Source: Leptoclinus maculatus (lineage: Eukaryota; Chordata; Actinopteri; Perciformes; Stichaeidae). Taken from it: a stretch of DNA of 64,000 nt. This document shows, piece by piece, positions 44,061 through 57,174 of the stretch (positions are counted from its first letter, which is position 1; every line of letters starts with the position of its first letter). The stretch spans positions 9,878,194 to 9,942,193 of the forward strand of contig JAVDOI010000010.1 in NCBI GenBank assembly GCA_032191485.1, read 5' to 3'. A program made the position numbers and the translations under genes. The notes beneath the pieces are model-generated. The model made no database searches and was not told where the DNA came from. It was given only the letters and a program-made list of their open reading frames with translations.

Positions 44061-47000
44061 ATAATGAGCCACTTGCCTTCCAGTGTTGATCCCTGTTTAC
44101 TGTATGTACCTGGAATTTCTGTGGATCTTAACAAGGACGGGTGACTGTCAAGCACTATTCTTGTATTTTTCCTCTCCGTTCCTGCACCCCATTACCTTCT
44201 GCATAATACCTGTCTTGAGTTGGAATTGAAGGAGAGGGGAAATGCCAACAAAAGGAGAGAGATACAGAAGCAGAGAGTGAAATAAAAGGGGGTGAGATGG
44301 AATGAGAGAATGAGAGAACTTTAAAAAAAAGACATTTGCAATGCCAATCATCTTCAAGGAGCTTAGGCCTCGGACCAGAATTTTAAAGATGGAAAATACA
44401 GGCATACATCATGCGGTAGGTAGGTAGCTTATGAATTATTACTGTGACTCTCTCCTTTTATCTTACTGTTCTATGAGCCATTTTTCATATATTTCTATAC
44501 CTTTAATGAAGTGGAAGGCTATGCTTTACATGTGAAACCCCACAAGAATAAACTTATACAGAACTCCTGTAAAGAAAATACACTCCATTTTCCTCCATCA
44601 CCCCCATGTGAATATATGGTGGCTCGCTGAAGCAGAGCGACTGAAGGTAGATGATCACCTACCGAAAATGAGTTGTACCATAATCTGATCTGAGCAACGT
44701 ATAGCCTCGACCAGCAATGACAGCAGGGAGATAAAAGCACAATGTGACCTACACGGTGCGATGGGATGAAGCCATATCTCTGGAAGACATTTTATCTTGC
44801 ATCTTACAATAACAGCAACGCTGATTATCTCTGTAATCGGGGCATTTGTGCGTCCTTTTATTACATATCACAAAACCTGATCTTTGAGGTCAGTGTGTAT
44901 AATTTGTACAACTTAAAACTATTTGCACTGTCAGCTTTTGTAAACAGTTACAAATGTGATACACAGAGAAAGTTTTTGGGTGACTTTGAAGGCAAACAGC
45001 TCCTTAGATGTTCCTTCATTGATTCCACAAGGACATGTTGTTTTAGGGGAACATTTTAATCCTGTTTTCCTTGCTCCCAACAACCCTTGCCAACTATTTT
45101 GCTTCAGAAATGTTCTATTGCATCACTGTGTATCCCGCCTCTGCCTTTTGAGTGGTGTCAACAGTTTATTTTTTACTTCATCCGGAGACTTTCCTATTAT
45201 CACACTGTGGAAAAAACTCCTACGACAATATGTGTATTTGAAAGAAAGTGTGAGAAAAAGACTGTTGTTGCAGGGGAGGCCACAGCTCCACTCAAGGGCA
45301 TATGAACATATGCCATGCTTTCCCATATCTCTTGGCACGGACATATTTCTCCATTTCTTTAATTCTCCTCTTGTGTGACTGCCAAATATAGCTTTCGCTC
45401 CACTAAGCTAAAGTACTGGGTTACTGGCGCTATGAGTAATTAGCTAATTTCTGCTTTATGGTACTATAAGGCTGTAGAGTGAGGCTTGTAAAGTCATATT
45501 GGGGTAAAGATTTGCAGGGTGAAAGGTTAAAGGTGACAGTGAGCACACATGTGGAGGGTCATTCAAACAATCTGCAGCTTTTATCAAATGAACCAAATAT
45601 ATGCATGAAGCCAAGTTGGATATGTGTGAAATGGAGTTTCCTCACTGAATGCTATAAACTCTATGAACTGATTATAATTTCATTCCAGGAAAAATTTGCA
45701 ATTTTAATGGAAGAAATTGCTGTGGTCTGCTATTGAAGCTGGCAATGTTTTCAGTTTTAAGTATAGTGGATAACAAACGATTTTGTAGACTCATTGACAC
45801 AAGAGTGAATACACGCTACATATAAACTGGTAAACACTAAATAATATGCATTTGAATGCAAATAAACACCCACTGTGATAGGACCAGGAAAGAGCCATTG
45901 GCTCCCTAGTTTCTATATTTGTTTGGGCATTTCATAACAGGTATGTTTACATAATAAAATATACATTTGTGAAGCTTACAGTGTCTAATTTTATTCATCT
46001 TTTTGTAAGAAAGGTAGTTTGGGGCCATATGTATGTTTGCGGTTGACAAAACAATACAAATAACTGTTGTATACTTTACATGTGATCTTTCTATTCCAGT
46101 CTGGGTTCACAAAAGCTTTAATTAAAGGATAAAGCTAATGAAATTTAATATATTTTTGTTATTGTAGATAAATGCCATAAAAAGACCTAAACCAACGATG
46201 CATAAATCTCTCGATACTTTCCGACTCCTTCAGCCTGTCTGAAGCCGATTGGTTCCCACTAAATCTTTACAAACAGGTCATGAACAAAAATGTTCATTTG
46301 TTGGGGACTATTTTCAGCTGTGGATTAATACATAGTTGATGCCCTTGTGAGTATTTACAGCAGCAGCATGCTGGACTCAAAATAAACTACAGTGCCCAGG
46401 TTCATCTAAATAAAGGTCTCTTTTTTACTTCTTTGGTCGCTAACTTGTTTTCATCTCAATCATCTGAAACGCAGCAGGTGGTGTTCAAGTGTTACAACTG
46501 ATTAAGCTTGGTGGGAAACTGTGTCTTGTGCAGTCGGCCGATCAGATCTGGTAGTCTATTGGTTATTGAGAAAGCAAATACACTAAATATCATCCACACA
46601 CCAATTTGTAATGCTAAAACAAATATGTGGACTCATTTTCTCAAATCATGATTCTTATTATTTTTAATTACCTGAGTCAATATTTCCATGGACCCCCAGT
46701 CAGCAGGAACCCTGTCTGAGAAAGTATTTAGTTTTGTTTATCCACAGTGAAACCAATTGTTTTAGCCTGTTGAATGGAGGCATTTAACATTGGTTAACCC
46801 TGACAATATTATACAATACTACAACTACATTCCTAGAACTCGTGGTGTTTAATCTTTTTGTTCATTCAACTCCAAGGTAAATGTGGCTTTGTGAGCATAC
46901 TGTAAGTGTTCCTGTTATTTTGTTGAACAACAATACAAATGATTGTTGTATACCTACATATCCATCTTTACAATATATGTATTCCAATTCTGGTTTTAAA

Positions 47001-47561
47001 AAGACCAAAAAGTATTGTCTTATCTAGGGTGAAACCTCCTTTTCAGCATTTTGAATGGGGGGTAAAGAGCTTGAAATAGCTCAGAATAAGATGTGTGCGG
47101 TGGAGAGGGCAGGGGTTAGTGAGTGGAGACACTTTACTTCCAGGCAAGAATCAGCTTGCTCCAGCTGCCAGGGTAATAAAGTGTTGGCAGCTGTCCATGG
47201 TGCTGAAATCCACCACTATCTCTGTGAATGGATAATAAAAGGAGCTGGCCGTGGTGCTGAAAGACTGGTGCTGCTCGCCTAATGGCACGTCTCACAACAG
47301 AACTGAGCATCAGGTGCGTACACATACCGTTGTTCATCCAAACTGCTGCTTTCCAGTGGCTGAAAAGACGGACTCTGTATTGAAAAATGTGTTGAATATG
47401 ACTAATGTCGGCATGGAACATAGCGTACAGATCCAAGAATAGGAGATCTAATAGGGAGCAGTGGGTATTACCACATGCATAATGTAACACAGAACTGTTG
47501 TGAATGTGAAGTGCGTATCATATATGTGTGTGTTTGTGAATTTGAACACACAGAAACACAC

Positions 47562-47566
<5 letters not shown>

Positions 47567-47595
<29 letters not shown>
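47567..47595 (+). repeat. (CA)n microsatellite
   Basis: About 14 CA units. Confidence 0.9.
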
Positions 47596-47598
<3 letters not shown>

Positions 47599-47659
47599 AG
47601 CATGCCATCATCTTTCGATGTTTTTGTCTGACTCCCTCATCTGTTTTTCTCTTTGGTTA

Positions 47660-48060
47660 TCTTTCACATGCAGGGGTATAAAAAGAGAAGCAGTGCCCCC
47701 AAATCTGTTCTATGACCTAGAGTCTGAAAGTGGGAGCAGCTCTAAAACATTTTTCATCCGTGTCTCAAAGAAGATGGACTCTGTGGTGCGTGGCTTCAAG
47801 GCAGCCCACATGGTACACCTGCTAGGGGTCAATGATCATCCCGGCCCACGGGTGCATAAAGACAGGCCTCGACTGGACAGAGACAGATTACTGCCCGGTC
47901 CAGAAATGACGAGCGGAACTTTATTCCTCCTCTATAAGTGATTCAGTGCATATAGGCCGGCTATTCCAGAGCCGGCCTCCCACCTCATCCCTCGTGAGAG
48001 ATAAGTATTGTTTGCGTAGCAGCACATTTCACGCTCGGCTTCCCCCACCTGTTCCCTGAC
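47660..48060. promoter_or_regulatory. candidate conserved block upstream of RALYL
   Basis: About 400 nt of mid-GC sequence without repeat signs, in otherwise AT-rich DNA. A 107-codon open frame crosses it but resembles no family I know, and a CAG acceptor-like site lies at its left. An enhancer or an unannotated exon are both possible. Confidence 0.25.
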
Positions 48061-48299
48061 CTGCAAAGTATGAAGGCTGGAATAGCTTGTCAAATGCCTT
48101 CACCCGTATCTTTCGAGGATGACTGAAAGGAGGTTTTGTCTTATAACTGTTTTGAAAGCATTTCTTTTTAGCAGAGCACAAAAACAAACTTTGGCCAAGG
48201 ATTTTAAAGCAGTGATTCCAGCGGTCATTTAAAATGGTAATGTCACTTTTCTTTTTGTCTGGTAATAGGAGGAGAATTTGTGTTTTTTAATTTGTCGCC

Positions 48300-48440
48300 T
48301 GCAGGCTTGCGGTTGAGTTCTGGCTGCATGTCAAGGTCAGACTACTAATCAAATCTATCAGCCTGATTTGCATAATGAACTGCTGCAATTTTTTTTGCCT
48401 TGGCCTTAAGGACCTCGTCCAACCCTCCCCGTCCTCCGTC
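48300..48440. promoter_or_regulatory. candidate conserved noncoding element with octamer site
   Basis: Contains GATTTGCATAATGAACTGC, an octamer (ATTTGCAT) POU-factor site, next to ACTAATCAAATC. No repeat or coding signal was seen. The call rests on motif content only. Confidence 0.25.
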
Positions 48441-48995
48441 GACTCATTCAGACAGTTTAAGTTTCCAAGCTTCTCTGTGTGTGATGTGTGTGTGTTTGCC
48501 AGTTATCACTCCTAAACGTTAGGTTTGTGTGTGAAGAGAATCAGGGCGGAGGAGCACAGCTGTGTTTGGTTCAATTGGCAGGAATCTGTTGTTGCTTCTC
48601 TTTTGTGTTGCACAGCAGTCATTTGCATTCATAGACTTGTTTTACATTTTCCAAATTAAAAGCCAACATGAATCCTGCATTCTGTGACATTCAAAAAAAA
48701 ATACAAAAATCACGTTTCATTAATCCTCAAAAGAAACAGGAACATGGATTTAGGATGAAAAATGTCTTTAATTGTGGCATGCTTTTTGATGTGCGTTTCT
48801 GCTGAGTTTTGAAGACACATCTACTGTTTTAAAAGATCTAAAACTATTTGACAGTTCAATGAAAATCCAGCTCTGTCCGAGATATCCGTTTTGCAAAACA
48901 AAAAGTTTCCATTTGCTCATTAAGGCTGCACAAAGAAGCACAAAGAAGTACCAAGAAAGCACCAAAACAAACTCCAGCAAAGTGAAATGTCTCAC

Positions 48996-49340
48996 CTATT
49001 AGAAAAGCAAAATCCTCACAGGTGAAAATCAAAACAGTTATTTTTGCGCCCTCGGAGACGCACAGCCTCAAACACCAGAGAAACACTGCAAGATCAGAGG
49101 AAAGCACCAAAACCAAAATCACACCAAAACAAGCCATGATGGAGGAGAAAAAGCATGAAAATAAGCAAAACGTCGGGATTATAACAAGAGAGCTCGTAAA
49201 GAAAGCTGTTTCGGAAAGAGAAGCGGAAGAGAGAGAGCGGGGGTGTTGAGGGAGGGGGGGAAGAAAAAATATCAAGAGCGTCCGCAAAGCACGTATAGGG
49301 CTATTTCTCAGCGGATGTCGCCGGAGCAACAACACTCAGC
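48996..49340 (-). other. possible alternative untranslated first exon of RALYL
   Basis: On the minus strand a strong donor AATAG|GTGAGAC lies at 48996. Upstream is CpG-containing pyrimidine-rich sequence (CTCCGGCGACATCCGCTG, CCCCGCTCTCTC). A 159-codon open frame overlaps but is hydrophobic low complexity and not recognised. It could be an alternative start, or nothing. Confidence 0.25.
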
Positions 49341-49477
49341 ATCCAAGATTTAAATCACTGCATGCAGAAAACGAGAAAACAGTTTCCCCATGTCGGAACA
49401 CCAAGTCAAGAAAGCAAGAAAAAAAAAGAAGAGGATAAAAATATGCTTAAGAAAATGTCAGTGGAAAATGTACTCAC

Positions 49478-49610
49478 CGAGCGGGAGTAAAAGGGTTCAA
49501 TTAAAAAGAAATTGGGCGTATAGCGGTGGACTGTCGGTGTGCAGACTTGTGTACACCGAGGCTCTGCGTCCCTTTTGCGCTCTCTATCGCTGCCGGTGGT
49601 TGAGTCACGT
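49478..49610 (-). other. ralyl: probable untranslated first exon of RALYL
   Basis: A donor CTCCCGCTCG|GTGAGTA on the minus strand ends a GC-richer segment. A CCAAT box and an E-box lie just upstream, with the promoter orientation matching RALYL. The 5' end is a guess. RALYL in mammals also has distant untranslated first exons. No transcript evidence is available here. Confidence 0.45.
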
Positions 49611-49625
49611 GACTCAGGATTGGCC
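49601..49625 (-). promoter_or_regulatory. palindromic E-box/AP-1 element with CCAAT box
   Basis: TGAGTCACGTGACTCA at 49601-49616 is a perfect 16-bp palindrome. It holds a CACGTG E-box inside GTCACGTGAC, the form bound by USF and TFEB/MITF-type factors, and two overlapping AP-1-like TGAGTCA half elements. A CCAAT box on the minus strand (GGCCAATCC) lies a few bases upstream. Confidence 0.6.
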
Positions 49626-50448
49626 AGAGTTTTTGAATCATCGAAGCATTTTTTTTTTCCCCTCTTGTATCTACACGCGAAAGGCATTCAGTGCTGTAAT
49701 GGATAGACGCCTCTATGGTAATGCCATTGATTTTTAAGCCCGCGGTGCTATTTTGAGTTTCTCAAAATAGGGTCCGGGTGCTACCAGGGGTCATTGACGG
49801 TGTCCCAGGAGGGTTCCTATGGGTTATTATTAAAATATGGCTTAATTTCCTTGAAGTGAATGAATGCAGTCACACACCTCTGTTTGAAGTAATAGGTTAT
49901 ATGACAGCAAACATCTCCTTCCTCCTTGTGCATTCTTATCAAAGGATCTATATGATTATAAGATTTTATTTGGGGATCCTAATATAAAAAAGTTTAAACT
50001 TGTGTATTTGGTCAGTGAAATGTTCAACCTGAATTGGCCCGAGGCATGGTGGCAAATAGCCAAAAAGTCACAAATGTAAAGAGTAAAAGTTAGACAGTGA
50101 GATGAAATTACATATATCAGCCTTTCTCTTGCTATAGCTCATTGTGGCTCATTATGTTATTTACATAAATTAATAAACTAATAAACTAATTATCGTCATT
50201 GCTGAAGGCTGTTATCGTCTACTGCACGGTTGAAAAAGGTTTCCACAACACAGGTCCAAACTCTCAGTGCTCGCTCATTAAATACTACTTAACGGATTAA
50301 TCAACTGAGTTAATATTGAGTCTCATAAGAATATTGATCAATTAGGATGTCAACACTTGGGGCAGTTCTTAACAGAGTTTAAAGCTCAGTTAATGTCGGG
50401 CAATGAGTTCCCATGAGAGGCAATATTGATTGAGAATCTTCCAAAACA

Positions 50449-50857
50449 TTAAAGGAACAGTGTGTAACATTTAGCAGGATATATCGTCAGAAATGGAATA
50501 TAATATGAATCAGCACGTTTTCTTTAGTGTGTAATAAAGAATTGTTGTGTTTTAATTACTTTAGAATGAGCCGTTTATATTTACATGCAGGCGGGTCCTC
50601 TACACAGCTGCCTTGTTCCTACAGGGGCCCAGAAAAGAACAAACCAACCCGTGGTTGCTAAACACAGGGGGGACGCCGTTGTTTTGGACTTCACGGCCAA
50701 AAAACAAAACACAGGAAACCTCTGTCGGTTGTTGAGGAACCGCGGCATTTATTTCTGCCCAAACTGCAACTTCCGCTGTAAATTCCCTTAAAATCCTCTT
50801 CGGCCCTGCTGCTAATCCAATAAACAAACTATTAAAACGTACACCCTGTACCTTTAA
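50449..50857. mobile_element. TTAA-flanked MITE (piggyBac-like), 409 bp
   Basis: Left end TTAAAGGAACAGTGTGTAAC. The right end, read inward, is TTAAAGGTACAGGGTGTACG, an imperfect inverted repeat of about 20 nt. TTAA occurs at both termini. The interior (AGAAATGGAATATAATATGA, GTTTTCTTTAGTGTG) matches the copy at 32160-32463. It has no coding capacity. Confidence 0.85.
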
Positions 50858-53299
50858 CGTGATCTACCTCCTCGTCCTCTCATGTTGGACTGAGGACAGA
50901 CTGGACGCTACAGTGACTCACTTTTGCCTCTCAAGGAACAAGTGGTGTTACAAGGAAGGCCGTCAACATTGTCACATTCTGTTGATAATGTCGGTTCATG
51001 TTTTGAATGTTTTAAACAAAAATTCGGGCCAGATCTTACACACCTTTAGGGTAACTACAGGACATAAAAGTGTATGTCTTGCTGTGTATTCTGGTCTTGA
51101 AAACTTAAGACTCAAGCCTGGCTTGTCATCATGTTTCATTTCATCGCTCTCTGTAAGGTTGACAGATCCAGGGTTCCTACCCATTCTTGACGGAAACAGG
51201 AGTGGTCATGCCGTCAGGGAGGAACAGAAGTGTCTGTCGCTGCTGCAGCGTCTGCCGGTCATATGAGCAAAGGGTCTGTATGGATCAATGGCTTCTCAAG
51301 GGGCTGATAGGCAGAGACAGACAGATGTGAAGGCGGCACGCTTCCTACCTTGACTCTTTGTTTTCCTCTTACAAGGATAGATTTTAGCAGAAGAGAGGCA
51401 TCTATCAGACACGTTTTTATTGGGTGTGATTTGGATGCTGTTAAAATCCTTAAATGCGTTAAAATGCTGTTGTTTATTATTGTTACAGGCAAATGTCTTG
51501 ATGCTTGAATCACCAGGAGCCGGTTGCATTTGCCGTTTGTAAGTTCAAACTTTGCCTCGTTATGATGTAAGTATTTTCTGAATGGAAATTTACCCAACCA
51601 GCTATATGGTTTATGTGTAAAGTCCTTTAAGTTTTTAGTAACCACCAACCTGGTGATTGACTAAATCTGGTTCCACCATTAAAACAAATGTCTTATAGTA
51701 AAGACTTTGTGTAAATTGGTTGCTAGAAAACATCTGTAGTTCCCTCCGATTGAACTACGTAAACAGGAAGTTACTGTAGCATAACAAGATGTAACATAAC
51801 TTCCACAAATTATAGTTTTAGGAGGTCAAATTATCTCTTTAACATAAGTAAACCTTTATAAATGTAGGAACTACTTGGTTTTATTCAGGCATGCCATGCA
51901 TATGGAGAAATATTAATGCAGTTTAGAATGAGAAATAAATATATATATATATATATGTACATTTTGTTGAGTAGCTAGACGCTAAGCTTGTCTGTTTGAC
52001 ATTTGGTGCCAGTCAGGTAGCAGGTAGGGCTTTTTTGTGGCAAACAGCCATCTGCTGCGACCCAAAACGACGCTATGAGAGCAATGAGAGCGATGAGAGG
52101 GAACCAAAACAGTAAATTTGCGGCCAGAAAACCAAAACATGCTAAAAGATGCCAAAATGCTCTCCAGAGTTGAAGGGAGCTGCAGAGTCATGTTATCATA
52201 CATTTAACTAAGAGCTAAAAAAAAAAGTAATTACATCTGCTTTAATGGTGCAGACAGATGATGTGAATCATTAGCTTGAGGTGATGGATGAACAGCTGGA
52301 GAAACTCAATCCAGCAATTTCAAAAAACAAGCCAGAAATAAGAATAATGCTGAGGCTGATTTCAGCATTGCATGGTGGCATCGTCAGCCCTGTGGTGGGA
52401 ATATGTCGCCTGCTATTCCAACAGCAATTTATAATATTCTGGGACTTCACTTCAGCAAAAAAAAAAAAAATGAAAAAGAGAGTCATACTTTCTTCTCTGC
52501 TCAGTGTCACACACAAGTCTCCGAGCAGCTGCCGCTCCAGCACAGTGTGACCAAGAAATTCTGTATCTGTTCATCTCCATCCACCTTCCTCTGGCACCAA
52601 TACACATAGTGATTCTCTGGCTGGGATCCTGAGCTCTGTGTGAAATAGTCCAACAGTATCTGGCATGCAGCTCGTCTTAGCTGACACTCTGGCTGACACT
52701 CTCAGCTCAGAGCCATGCAGCCGAAGGGGGGCGATTGCAGACAAAGTGTGTGTTTGTGTGCGAGTGCGTTGCAGGGTGAGTCTCTTCCTTGTAACACCTG
52801 AATTATTCCAAGTCTCGGTTCGAACCATGTGTCTGCACTCAGCTGTAATTACAGTGTGGAACAGGACATGTAATGCAACGTTAATGGCAAAGGGACTGAT
52901 GTCCCCTTTTCAAACACGAGTAGTGCATTAGCAGCAGGGATTCGCTATCCTCACACTGATTGGAGCTATTAAATACAATTTAGGACATGTAGAAAGGGAA
53001 GTGAATGCGGGTGGTTGAGTGGTGTATATATGTAAACCCAATAAGCTTTTTCCTGGTAAAATGCTGTGAGTATTATTCAAGGTTCTCTGGGGGGGAAAAC
53101 AACTTGTCCTCTCTCGGCTTTTTTTTTGTGTTCAGCTCTGCCCCATTTTTCAAGCATATATTTGCATACACTGCCATTTCTCCCAGAAACCATGGCGCAA
53201 AGAAAGGTAATTTCAGTGTCTGCGAGATTCATGGAAACGCCATTTGTGCTGCTTACTCAAAAATTATGATTAGCCAAAAGGTCATTAACAGATACAATC

Positions 53300-53300
<1 letters not shown>

Positions 53301-53368
<68 letters not shown>
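53301..53368 (+). repeat. (GT)34 microsatellite
   Basis: 34 uninterrupted GT units. The CVCV and HTHT open frames here are artefacts. Confidence 0.97.
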
Positions 53369-53371
<3 letters not shown>

Positions 53372-53805
53372 TTTGCTTGCATGTCTGAGAGTGAGAGTCT
53401 GTGATTGTCCAGATCATGTGTTTGTCCACGCATCTGCTCGCATGCACGCGACTGGCGAGGCATAACCTTTTAATGTGTTGCACATTGACATTTCCTGAGA
53501 TCTGCATGTGTTCCTCTGTGAAACTAAAACTCCTGACATTCTTGAAGCTCACATTTCCCTGAGCTGCTTGTCCTGTCAGCTCTCATACCATGCAGAGCCG
53601 GCATCGAAACAATAATTACATCATATTCACAAGCTAATCTGTCCCCCTGTCAAATACAAATTCAAGTTTTTGCTTTAAAACAAAGTGTTCCAATGTAATT
53701 TGGACATCTTAATGATCTTTCTCCGTCCATGGGTGAAATATTTGATATCCTGGCCATCTCGTCCACTCAATACTTATAAAGTCTTTTTAAACAAACATGT
53801 TTTAT

Positions 53806-53824
53806 GCTCTCTCTCTCTCTCTCT
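53806..53824 (+). repeat. (CT)n microsatellite
   Basis: About nine CT units. Confidence 0.9.
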
Positions 53825-54219
53825 GTCCATCAAACTTCACTCACTGAAATTAAAAACCAACACTGACCTTTTAAAATAAAACATACAGCTTATGATACTT
53901 ACTCTTAAATGAGCCATGACACTTACCGTAATGACTATGTGAGTTTTAGTCCATCTGTTCATTTGGCTTCCCAATATGGCCGTCCATATGTTGTGGGTCT
54001 CTGTAACAGTGTGAATTAACCTGGCAAACTCAGCGTTTCACCTCATGATAGTATTATTCCCAACTAAAAGAGCAAAGGTGGAGCTTTAACGTCTGTTGAA
54101 ATTAATATACCATATATTTAAGTTTTTAAAGATGCACTGACTTTATTAACAATGGATCAAATCGATAAACCCCCGGAGAATTATGACCTGAATCTACTCC
54201 GTCTATTTGCAGTGTCAGC

Positions 54220-54500
54220 TCAGCCTGCAACTTTACTGTTATAGTAACTTTCTACGCTCATCAACCTCTTGTCCAGACGCAGCAGGCAGCTGTTTTCAGC
54301 ATTTAAAAAAGTTCTTAATTCACTACCTGCTCACTATCAAACGGCAGACAGACTAAATTAGCGACTAGCTGGGGACTATAGTGGAGCATTTAGCAGCTAA
54401 ATAGCTGCCAAAGATATTTCCCTTGGGTGTTGGTGGAGACCAAAACAGAGCTAAATGAGAGTGATTTTTGGACTTGATTCATCAGGTGGACAGAAACGTA
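54220..54500. repeat. repeat with GGAGCATTTAGCAGCTAAA, other copies at 17262 and 30410
   Basis: GTGGAGCATTTAGCAGCTAAA is the reverse complement of the TTAGCTGCTAAATGCTCCAC seen at 17262 and (as TCAGCTGCTAAATGCTCCAC) at 30410. Flanking blocks also correspond (AGATATTTCCCT...GGTG). This is an unnamed dispersed fish repeat. Confidence 0.6.
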
Positions 54501-56330
54501 AATGCTAATGTTGTTGTTGTCTCTAAGATGTGTAAATCAGAATCAGCTTTATTGCTTTAAATAGGCAACTGTTTGCTAACACATTCATAAGGTAACAATA
54601 TGTCATTGGTCTTTGCTTTACAGAGCACACTTTGCTTGAAGTGACCACTGCCTCTCAAGGAATGAGCCAGAAAAGTAGCCAAGTCAGCAATCTTCCACAA
54701 CGTTCAATCCAAATGTGAGCGTTTACCTTCCCAGCTGTCTGTTTGCAGAACGACGTGTCCCTTGTGTTTCCAATTTGGAAAACATGCTTACTCTCATTTG
54801 GACCCCAATGCTCTTGTCGATGTAAATCAGGTAGGACTCTCGGGCCGATCGATGCAGACGTGAGATTCACTCTGTACACCCCAGGGACTCATCAATGACA
54901 GGAGTCTATTACTCCAGAGAGTGAGCAGGCGTGTGGGGGGAGCTGCTATGAATTGCAGATGTAAAACTACTTATTTGCCTGCTATGCAAATGCCATGATG
55001 TATTATAGCACACTTGGGAATATGTGCCTATTGCAAAAAGCAAGGTCTGACTGCATGATGAGTACTTGTTCCCCCGAAAATGCCCATTCAGTGAGAACAG
55101 ACTGAAAACACTGCATCTGCTCCAAAAACAGACGCGACCTGCAGACCCAGAGGACTCGTCATGACTCCTAGTGAAATCTGTGCTTGCAGCTTTAACCCCA
55201 CAGGGAGCTTGTATCGTATCTTTACGTCCTACCGAGAATTCAGCCTGAACTTTCACTCTGCTGTGTTGAGGGTAATGAGCACACAGTGCTACTTTTGTCC
55301 CCTCTCTCCTTGTCTTTCTCTAGTGTTTAAAGTTCAATTAGGGATACACTGTGCTCCGAATTGGAGTCATTAGACGTGATGCTAGCCTGCTCTGTGAAGG
55401 GTACTCTCAGACTCCTGATTAATTCAGCTGATGGAGAAGTTTGATGCTCTCGCTCATTTCCCTCCTCTCTTAGTTTAAAGCCCAAGGGTGATTATTAAGC
55501 TTCCTGTGGGGATTTAAAAAGTTGTCAAAACCTTTCAGTGCATCCTTTTGCTCACTAGCAGCAGTCGTTAAAAGTTCTGACTTTATGTGTTGAGAGTGAA
55601 TTTCCGCAGCAGTTAATGCCTGCCATGATGCCTGCACACTGTAAGTCATTTCTGTAAATGAACAGCAGCAGCAAACAGCAAGTGGAATTTATATATGAAG
55701 CTACGGGGGGGAAAACAGCTTGCCGGGCTTTGTGCATAGATAACAAAATTAAACCAATTAACCCGTTATACCTTGCTTATTTACCAAAGTGTAAAAACAA
55801 CAGTTTGTTTAAAGGGTTACAGATCAAACAAAATGTAATAAGTTAGCTTTCGACGTGCTAGTCTGCAAATGTTGTTACCTTTTGCAACTTATCTTCATAC
55901 AATGGTTTGTATGGTACCTTACAAAAACATATTCCTCAGAAAGCCAGCAACATGTGTCAATTTCCGCTTGTTACATGAATACGTCTTATCCAAATAAACT
56001 TCCGTCTTCACAGGCAACAAAACTACTTGGTTAGCTTTAGGAAGACATCGTGAAACACTCATCGTTAGGGTTAAAATAACCACAGAAGTGCCGTTACTGA
56101 AGTACTCAAGTACGTGACAAAAACACCAACATTGACTTCTCGTTTCACACGGGGAACGAAGAGTGGTCTCCTGGCTGTTGGACCCATCTATCTCCCCTCC
56201 TGCCCACCTAGTGTGTGCTTTAGTGTGTGTCTTTTCCATGATTACATACTAATATTTTTTGGGGATATCTACGAGTTACGGTGCATTATTTCTCGTAGGC
56301 TTTGCTACGAGACCAGCCTGCCTTTAAAAA

Positions 56331-56420
56331 TAGCCACGCTAGCTGTTTCCCTCTGTTTCCAGTCTTTAAGCTAAGCTAAGCTAACTCTCAGTAAGAAAGA
56401 AAATACAGTAGGCATGTTTC
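56331..56420. repeat. CTAAGCTAAGCTAAC repeat family fragment
   Basis: Contains CACGCTAGCTGTTTCCCTCT, CCAGTCTTTAAGCTAAGCTA and a short piece of the right part (CTCAGTAAGAAAGAAAATAC). Confidence 0.65.
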
Positions 56421-57018
56421 CAAAATGTATTACTTTTCCTTTAAGTAATGGAGCATTAAATAAACATTAAACAAGGATAAAGGTGCCATATTAAGATATA
56501 AATATAGACTGTTCATGCTCGGCAGTTCCACAGCACTTAATTCATCTCTCTCTGCTCATGTCAGGTCAGTTAGGTTCATAACCCGTCTGCAGCCGATGAT
56601 GAGCTGTGAGTGTCTGGCTGGAGTTTAGTGTCGTGTGCTTCCTCATTGTGTGTGACATGTGGGTCCCGGCCCTCCGGTCCAGTGCTTGAATTATTGAACA
56701 GGTTCTGTTGGACTGACCTGACGTTGACCCGGAGCAGTGGCACAGCGTGAGAGGCGAGTGTGACTGAATCTCCCGCCTGCAGGCCTTACGGTACAGGGAA
56801 TGATTGGAGAGGGTATTAGTGAGGATGTATAAATAAATCATCAGTTACAACTAGTAGCAGAGCAGAGTTTGGCTGAGGATAATAACGGAGAATGATATGC
56901 AGGCATATTTATTGCATGCATTGGGCACTCAAGAGGCACACGTTTCTATGGTTGCTTGTTTCCCTATTCTGATTGTTGCTGCAGCTGATTATCAAATAGT
57001 GAAAGAGCACAGCAATTT

Positions 57019-57174
<156 letters not shown>

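Noticed and set aside
44956..45378. 140-codon + strand frame
   Set aside because: No recognisable motif, no good splice context and AT-rich flanks; probably chance.
48856..49335. 159-codon minus-strand frame, the longest in the window
   Set aside because: Hydrophobic and low-complexity composition, no family resemblance, and a strong donor inside it. More likely untranslated first-exon or intron sequence.
53005..53552. Open frames across the (GT)34 tract
   Set aside because: Simple-repeat artefacts; the flanks have no coding signature.
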